A DNA stretch of 10,857 nucleotides from JBBRMY01 sp038230595 (GTDB lineage: Bacteria > Bacteroidota > Ignavibacteria > Tepidaquicellales > Tepidaquicellaceae). Position 1 is the stretch's first letter, and every line of letters begins with the position of its first letter. Positions 6,547-10,857 of this stretch are shown here, piece by piece. A model generated the notes under the pieces. It searched no databases, was not told where the DNA came from, and saw only the letters and a program-made list of their open reading frames with translations. A program made the translations under genes and the position numbers. Location of the stretch: positions 1-10,857 of the forward strand of contig JBBRMY010000089.1 of the NCBI GenBank assembly GCA_038230595.1. Reading direction: 5' to 3'.

Positions 6547-7962
6547 ATGGAAATAAAATTTTGCGGCGCTGACAGAACAGTGACAGGATCACAGCACTTA
6601 CTAACTATTAACGGTAAAAAAATTCTTCTTGACTGCGGACTTTACCAGGGAAAAAGAGAAGATGCATATGATATAAACAAAAGCTTTCCGTTTGATCCGA
6701 AGGAGCTGCATTGCGTAGTTCTTTCACATGCTCACATTGATCACTCAGGAAATCTGCCTTCTTTAACTGCAAAGGGATTTACGGGAGCAATTTATTCTAC
6801 TGCAGCTACAAAGGATCTATGCTCAATTATGCTGCAGGACAGCGCGCATATTCAGGAAAGCGATACAAAGTACACGAATAAAAAACGAGCGAAAAAAAAT
6901 CTTCCTTCTTTTAAGCCATTATACACCCAGACTGATGCAATAAATACTTTGACAAAATTCCGCACAGCCGGTTATAATCAAACTATTTATCCGGACGGTC
7001 TTGGGAATAATGTCGGAGTAACATATTATGATGCCGGACATATTTTAGGTTCAGCTCTGGTTGTACTTGATATAAATGAAGGAAGCAGAAAAATAAGATT
7101 TGCTTTCACAGGAGATCTCGGAAGACCAAATCTTCCTATACTCAGAGATCCTGATTTTATAGGAGATGTTGATTTTCTAATAAGTGAATCAACATACGGA
7201 AACAGAGTGCATGATAAAGCGGAAGTGATGGACGACCAGCTTGCTGTTGTAATGAACGAGGCAATAACACGCGGAGGAAAAATACTTATACCTGCGTTCA
7301 GCGTTGGAAGAACTCAGGAAATAGTTTATGCAATGTCCAAGCTCTTTGCAAAAAAAGCTATTCCGGTAATCCCAATCTTTGTTGATAGTCCGCTTTCAAC
7401 AAGTGCGACTGCTATCTTCAAGCTTCATCCGGAATGTTATGACAGGGAGATAAGCGATCTTATTGCAAGCGGAGTGAAAGTTTTTGATCTTCCCAATCTT
7501 TCTTATATTTCAAAGGTTGAAGAATCGAAAAAGCTTAATGATATTCCCGGACCTTGTGTGATAATTTCTGCATCGGGAATGTGCGAGGCCGGAAGGATAC
7601 TACACCATCTCTCAAATAATATCGAAGACCCTAAAGCTACGATCCTTATAGTCGGATATATGGCTGAAAATACTTTAGGAAGAAGACTGATAGAAAGCGC
7701 ATCTGTTGAAAATGCTGTAGTTAATATTTACGGAGAAGAGCATAATGTGAATGCGCAGATAAGAATTCTTAATTCGTTCTCCGCGCACGCTGACAAGGAT
7801 GAATTACATTGGTATTTTGATAAGTTTAACAGAGAGAAGCTGCAGAATATTTATTTAGTTCACGGGGAGATAGACCAGATGGAGCCATTTAGCAGTTCGC
7901 TGAAAGGTATGGGATTTAAGAATGTAGATATTCCATTTAGGGAGCAGGTGTTTACGATTTAA
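6547..7962 (+). CDS. Beta-CASP metallo-beta-lactamase RNase-like protein
   Basis: A 471-residue metallo-beta-lactamase-fold hydrolase with an inserted beta-CASP domain and a C-terminal RMMBL region, the family of CPSF73 and of bacterial and archaeal RNases such as Thermus TTHA0252. Zinc motifs: HAHIDH (H61, H63, D65, H66), H165 in DAGHILGSA and D190 in FTGDLGR. Beta-CASP motif A is E214 (SESTYGNR). Motifs B and C are H414 (SFSAHAD) and H439 (LVHGEID). The family motif ISASGMCEAGR begins at I340. All catalytic positions are intact, so an active zinc-dependent endo- or exoribonuclease is likely; its natural RNA substrate cannot be read from the sequence. The ATG at 6547 lies one base after the glycosylase stop and gives the normal N-terminus MEIKFCGADRTVTGS. 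It is the last gene of the operon, converging on glgA. Confidence 0.95.
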   Translation: MEIKFCGADRTVTGSQHLLTINGKKILLDCGLYQGKREDAYDINKSFPFDPKELHCVVLSHAHIDHSGNLPSLTAKGFTGAIYSTAATKDLCSIMLQDSAHIQESDTKYTNKKRAKKNLPSFKPLYTQTDAINTLTKFRTAGYNQTIYPDGLGNNVGVTYYDAGHILGSALVVLDINEGSRKIRFAFTGDLGRPNLPILRDPDFIGDVDFLISESTYGNRVHDKAEVMDDQLAVVMNEAITRGGKILIPAFSVGRTQEIVYAMSKLFAKKAIPVIPIFVDSPLSTSATAIFKLHPECYDREISDLIASGVKVFDLPNLSYISKVEESKKLNDIPGPCVIISASGMCEAGRILHHLSNNIEDPKATILIVGYMAENTLGRRLIESASVENAVVNIYGEEHNVNAQIRILNSFSAHADKDELHWYFDKFNREKLQNIYLVHGEIDQMEPFSSSLKGMGFKNVDIPFREQVFTI

Positions 7963-7978
7963 ATTAATTCTTTAATAT

Positions 7979-7998
7979 GGACAGGTCTCAACCTGTCC
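7979..7998. repeat. Perfect palindrome in convergent gap
   Basis: GGACAGGT (7979-7986), loop CTCA, ACCTGTCC (7991-7998): a perfect 8-bp stem between the convergent ends of the beta-CASP gene (7962) and glgA (8022). Neither side carries a run of T of the kind expected for an intrinsic terminator (GTACAATT to the right on plus, ATATTAAAG on minus). It may still stabilise both 3' ends, or be one copy of a dispersed intergenic palindrome. Confidence 0.6.
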
Positions 7999-8021
7999 GT
8001 ACAATTTATATAATGATATTT

Positions 8022-9476
8022 CTAAAACTCTTTTCGCTTTACATATTTCTTGTACAGCTCTACATACTCTTTCGCTGAATGATTCCATGAAAAATCTTCT
8101 TTCATCCCTCTTTTCATTATAGCGCTCCATTTATTCCTGTCGTAATATATATCAACAGCTCTTCGGACTGTAAGATACAGTGCTTCAGGGGTCGGGTCAA
8201 TAAAAGTAAAGCCTGTTCCTTCTTCACCAAACTCATGAAAATCTTTCACAGTATCTGCAAGTCCACCTGTTTTTCTTACTATGGGAACAGTCCCATATAC
8301 AAGACTATACATTTGATTTAGACCGCATGGCTCATATAGCGAAGGCATTAAGAACATATCAGCTCCGGCAGTAATAAGGTGTGCAAGCTCATCATTAAAT
8401 CCTATATACTCAATGAATTTTCCTTTAAAGCTTTCTGCTGCAAGCTCGAAAAATTTTTCTAATTTTTTATCCCCTGAGCCAAGAACTATCATGTTAACAG
8501 GAATATTCAGAAGCTCAGTTATGATCGGCTGTATAAGCTCAAAACCTTTTTGACCTGCAAGGCGGGACACAATTCCTATAATAGGAATATTAAGATCCTT
8601 AAAGCCTGCTTCTTTTACAAGCTCAGCTCTTATCTTATATTTATTTTTTATTTTTTTCTCTGAATAATTGTATGGTATCTTTTCATCAGTTTCAGGATTC
8701 CAGATCGTTGTATCTATTCCGTTTAGAATTCCATACAGATCATTTTTCCTTGTAGCAAGTACTCCTTCAAGTCCGGCTCCATATTCAGAAGTCTGTATCT
8801 CTTTCGAATAAGTCGGGCTGACTGCAGTTACAACGTCTGCATAAAGTATTCCTGCTTTTAAAAAGCTGAATGCACCGTCAAGCTCGAAAGGACCTTCCGG
8901 ATAAAAATCATCATAAGGAAGTCCGGCTGAATGAATAGAATTTTTTGAGAATCTTCCCTGGTAACCTATGTTATGAATGGTAAGTATAGAAGTAGTAAAT
9001 TTGAAAAGTTCATCCCAAGCAAAAGTTGTTTTTAAATATACTGGGAGCAGGGATGTCTGCCAGTCATTGCTATGAAGAATATCAGGTGACCATTTAAATC
9101 TCTGCAGAGTTTCAAGTATAGCAAGCTGAAAGAAAATAAATCTTTCATCTTCATCTTTGTCATCGGTATAAGGCTTACCTCTGTGAAAATAATGCGGGCA
9201 ATCTATGAAGTAAACATTAACATCTGAATCGGGCAGCTCTCCCTCCCAGATATTAAATGTATGAACTGCATCTCCGATCTGTACCTGAATATCTTCGAAC
9301 TCATTATTTTTGAGCAATCCGTGAAAGATAGTACCTATCGTATTATAGAGCGGAATAAAAACCTTAACTTCACAACCGAGATGTTCAAGGGATTTTGGAA
9401 GCGAACCTGTTATATCGGCAAGACCACCCGTCTTTACGTAAGGAACACACTCAGCCGAGCATAAGCAAACCTTCAA
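8022..9476 (-). CDS. glgA: Glycogen synthase (ADP-glucose type, GT5)
   Basis: A 484-residue starch/glycogen synthase that adds glucose from a nucleotide sugar, normally ADP-glucose, to alpha-1,4-glucan. The N-terminal GT5 domain carries KTGGLAD (15-21), with K15 at the same place as in E. coli GlgA. The C-terminal Rossmann domain begins around residue 295 with IIGIVSRLAGQKG (R305 and K310 correspond to E. coli R300 and K305). The donor-site motif YEPCGLNQMYSLVYG holds the catalytic E382, followed by KTGGLADTV. The protein is full length and all key residues are present. The start is TTG at 9476: no ATG is available, and alignment of MKVCLCSAECVPYVKTGGLADI to the family places the N-terminus exactly there. 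Upstream in the same frame is the stop of the esterase gene, 18 nt away, so both are likely on one mRNA. Confidence 0.97.
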   Translation of the reverse strand: MKVCLCSAECVPYVKTGGLADITGSLPKSLEHLGCEVKVFIPLYNTIGTIFHGLLKNNEFEDIQVQIGDAVHTFNIWEGELPDSDVNVYFIDCPHYFHRGKPYTDDKDEDERFIFFQLAILETLQRFKWSPDILHSNDWQTSLLPVYLKTTFAWDELFKFTTSILTIHNIGYQGRFSKNSIHSAGLPYDDFYPEGPFELDGAFSFLKAGILYADVVTAVSPTYSKEIQTSEYGAGLEGVLATRKNDLYGILNGIDTTIWNPETDEKIPYNYSEKKIKNKYKIRAELVKEAGFKDLNIPIIGIVSRLAGQKGFELIQPIITELLNIPVNMIVLGSGDKKLEKFFELAAESFKGKFIEYIGFNDELAHLITAGADMFLMPSLYEPCGLNQMYSLVYGTVPIVRKTGGLADTVKDFHEFGEEGTGFTFIDPTPEALYLTVRRAVDIYYDRNKWSAIMKRGMKEDFSWNHSAKEYVELYKKYVKRKEF

Positions 9477-9494
9477 TATATTTGAATATAAATT

Positions 9495-10226
9495 TTAGAA
9501 ACGGGTTTCTATAAAGTAAGGCAGCATTTTTCTCCAGGTCGGCCAGTCATGCGGCATATCATATCCCCAGAGATCGAGCTCATGTGGAATATGCTTGTTA
9601 AGCAATATATTTGAGAACTCTCGTGATCTTTCCGGCGCTTCGTAATTTCCCTGTCCTGAAGTAATAATTATTTTTTTATTGTCTTTTAGCTCTGCAAGTA
9701 TTTTCTCATCCTGCAGGTTCGCCATATATTCAACCGGCGAGTTAAAGTAAGTGTTATCATCAAAATAACCTTTGCTGTAAGATGTCAGTGAATATGATCC
9801 GCTCATTGCGATCGTTCCTTTGAACAGATCAGGTCTTTTAAAGAACACATTTGCGCAATGCAGAGCGCCGAGAGACGCACCTGTTGTTACTATATCAACT
9901 TCACCTTTGCAATCATCTTTTATGAAGGGAATTACTTCTTCAAAAATATATTCATTATACTGCTGATGCCTTATGGCTTTTTCGGAAGGATGCATTTCTT
10001 CATTCAGCCAGCTCTCGCTGTTTATACTGTTAATAGAGTAGACCTTCATTTTACCGCTTTCAATAAAAGGCTTTATTGAATCGATCAGCTGAAATCTTTC
10101 ATATTCAAGGTAATCAGCGGCAGCAGTAGGAAACATCAACAGGGCAAATCCGTAATCACCGTAGGCAACGATCTCCATTTCCTTATTAAGATTTGGACTA
10201 TGCCATTTTTGAATATCTCTTCGCAT
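9495..10226 (-). CDS. Putative cytoplasmic esterase, alpha/beta-hydrolase
   Basis: A 243-residue protein of the esterase D / putative esterase type, closest in appearance to the COG4947 group of small esterase/lipase-superfamily proteins. The nucleophile elbow is GASLG with S118. H226 in MPHDWPTW is the probable catalytic His, and E196 in SGQGNYE is a candidate acid, less certain. There is no signal peptide or membrane segment, so it should be cytoplasmic. The first strand pair MEIVAYGDYGFALLMFPT and a conserved YNEYIFEEVIPFI segment fit the family. The substrate is unknown. It lies directly upstream of glgA on the same strand, 18 nt apart, which suggests a link to glycogen or another carbohydrate ester, but that is only context. 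The ATG at 10226 has no SD sequence. Confidence 0.8.
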   Translation of the reverse strand: MRRDIQKWHSPNLNKEMEIVAYGDYGFALLMFPTAAADYLEYERFQLIDSIKPFIESGKMKVYSINSINSESWLNEEMHPSEKAIRHQQYNEYIFEEVIPFIKDDCKGEVDIVTTGASLGALHCANVFFKRPDLFKGTIAMSGSYSLTSYSKGYFDDNTYFNSPVEYMANLQDEKILAELKDNKKIIITSGQGNYEAPERSREFSNILLNKHIPHELDLWGYDMPHDWPTWRKMLPYFIETRF

Positions 10227-10342
10227 AATAGAATTTATTTTGGAATGTTAAAATTTTAAAGAATATAGGAAATAAACCCAATAGAAATAATACAGAATGG
10301 AAAAATGGCTCAATATTTCAAGATGGAATGCGAAAAAACTAT

Positions 10343-10370
10343 TAACTTTTAGCTTAGTTTTATATATTTA
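10343..10370 (+). promoter_or_regulatory. Weak candidate promoter in divergent gap
   Basis: The 174-bp gap between the divergent esterase and binding-protein genes is very AT-rich. TTAACT (10343-10348) with TATTTA (10365-10370) at a 16-nt spacing is the best sigma-70-like pair pointing to the gene at 10401. A 7-bp inverted repeat AAAACTA / TAGTTTT (10335-10341 and 10355-10361) overlaps it. On the esterase side a perfect 12-bp palindrome TTAAAATTTTAA (10248-10259) lies 22 bp ahead of the start. None of these is strong. Confidence 0.2.
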
Positions 10371-10400
10371 AACAATATTCTTAAATTAAAACTGTATGTT

Positions 10401-10857
10401 ATGAGTCGAAAGTTAAACCTTCCCCTTATTAAATATTCAATTTTTATAATCGCCATTCTTTTCGGCTTTACACAGCTGAACGGTTGCGGCGGAAAAGAAA
10501 CAAAGCAAAAAAAGACCTTAGACACTAAGCCTATCTCTATAAAGAAATTTGATACTCCTGCCGGAGCTGATCCTTCAGTTTCAGCTGAACTGGGCGGTAC
10601 CGGTTTTACCGGAGATGGGTGGAAGACTGCTGCTGACTATAATACTTACGGAGATTCAAAAGCTACTAAGGGTGGTAATATTACCTGGTCAATTCCTGAT
10701 TTTCCGGCGTCATTAAGAGCTTACGGGAAAGACGAAAATTCGTACTATACAAGAATGGCTCAGAATATGATGTATGAAAGACTTTTAAATCAGGATCCTG
10801 TAACAGAAGAATTCACTCCATGGCTTGCAACACACTGGAAGATCTCGGATGATAAAA
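10401..10857 (+). CDS. Family 5 (peptide-type) ABC substrate-binding lipoprotein, partial
   Basis: From ATG 10401 the frame stays open for 152 codons to the right edge. The N-terminus is a lipoprotein signal: K4 and K11, a hydrophobic stretch SIFIIAILFGF (13-23), and the lipobox LNGC with Cys 29 lipidated. After a linker of about 60 residues comes the start of a solute-binding family 5 domain: GGNITWSIPDFPASLRAYG (91-109), then the helix and turn MAQNMMYERLLNQDP (119-133) and TPWLATHWKISDD (139-151), which match the usual 'vYEgLv..dp...PaLAesWevSdD' pattern. Members bind oligopeptides, nickel or sugars for ABC import and sit in the cell envelope. The ligand cannot be told from this fragment. 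No downstream permease genes are in view. The start was chosen for the signal peptide; an out-of-frame ATG lies 6 nt upstream. Confidence 0.85.
   Translation, partial: MSRKLNLPLIKYSIFIIAILFGFTQLNGCGGKETKQKKTLDTKPISIKKFDTPAGADPSVSAELGGTGFTGDGWKTAADYNTYGDSKATKGGNITWSIPDFPASLRAYGKDENSYYTRMAQNMMYERLLNQDPVTEEFTPWLATHWKISDDK

Noticed and set aside
9477..9497. Possible broken esterase-glgA fusion because both lie in one frame
   Set aside because: GlgA begins at its normal N-terminus right at the TTG and the esterase ends in a normal C-terminus, so these are two intact genes.
1..10857. CRISPR array, tRNA or rRNA genes, insertion sequence, prophage or toxin-antitoxin pair
   Set aside because: No regularly spaced repeats, cloverleaf-like segments, transposase or phage-like frames were seen on either strand by eye.

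Overview
The window is AT-rich, gene-dense bacterial DNA. It most resembles a member of the Bacteroidota/Chlorobiota (Ignavibacteria-like) group. The basis is an IF2 of 1000 residues with a long charged N-terminal linker, a NusA ending in an acidic tail instead of AR repeats, lipoprotein signal peptides in a low-GC host, almost no Shine-Dalgarno sequences ahead of genes, and GC-rich palindromes confined to intergenic gaps. This placement comes from family resemblance, not from a database search.

Left half (1-5317), all on the minus strand: the conserved translation/transcription cluster rimP - nusA - infB - rbfA, read from right to left. RimP and RbfA act in 30S subunit maturation, NusA in transcription pausing, termination and antitermination, and IF2 in initiator tRNA placement. 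rbfA runs off the left edge. Two intrinsic-terminator-like hairpins punctuate the cluster. One sits 7 nt upstream of the rimP start codon (5325-5352). The other lies between infB and rbfA (451-480), 24 nt upstream of the rbfA start. The infB-rbfA gap also holds several further palindromes (503-598).

Middle (5318-7998): a divergent intergenic region of 185 bp, then a tight plus-strand operon of an FKBP-type prolyl isomerase lipoprotein, an AAG/MPG-type 3-methyladenine DNA glycosylase (TTG start, 5 nt gap) and a beta-CASP metallo-beta-lactamase RNase-like protein (1 nt gap). It ends at a 60-bp convergent gap that carries a perfect palindrome.

Right part (8022-10857): a minus-strand pair, a putative alpha/beta-hydrolase esterase followed by glycogen synthase glgA (TTG start, 18 nt gap). 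Diverging from it is the start of a plus-strand family 5 (peptide/oligopeptide type) substrate-binding lipoprotein, cut by the right edge.

No tRNA, rRNA, CRISPR array, insertion sequence or phage gene is visible. The genes are mostly housekeeping. The most interesting material is in the intergenic RNA and DNA structures, above all the terminator-like hairpin directly in front of rimP-nusA, which fits attenuation-type control of the operon that encodes the termination factor NusA.
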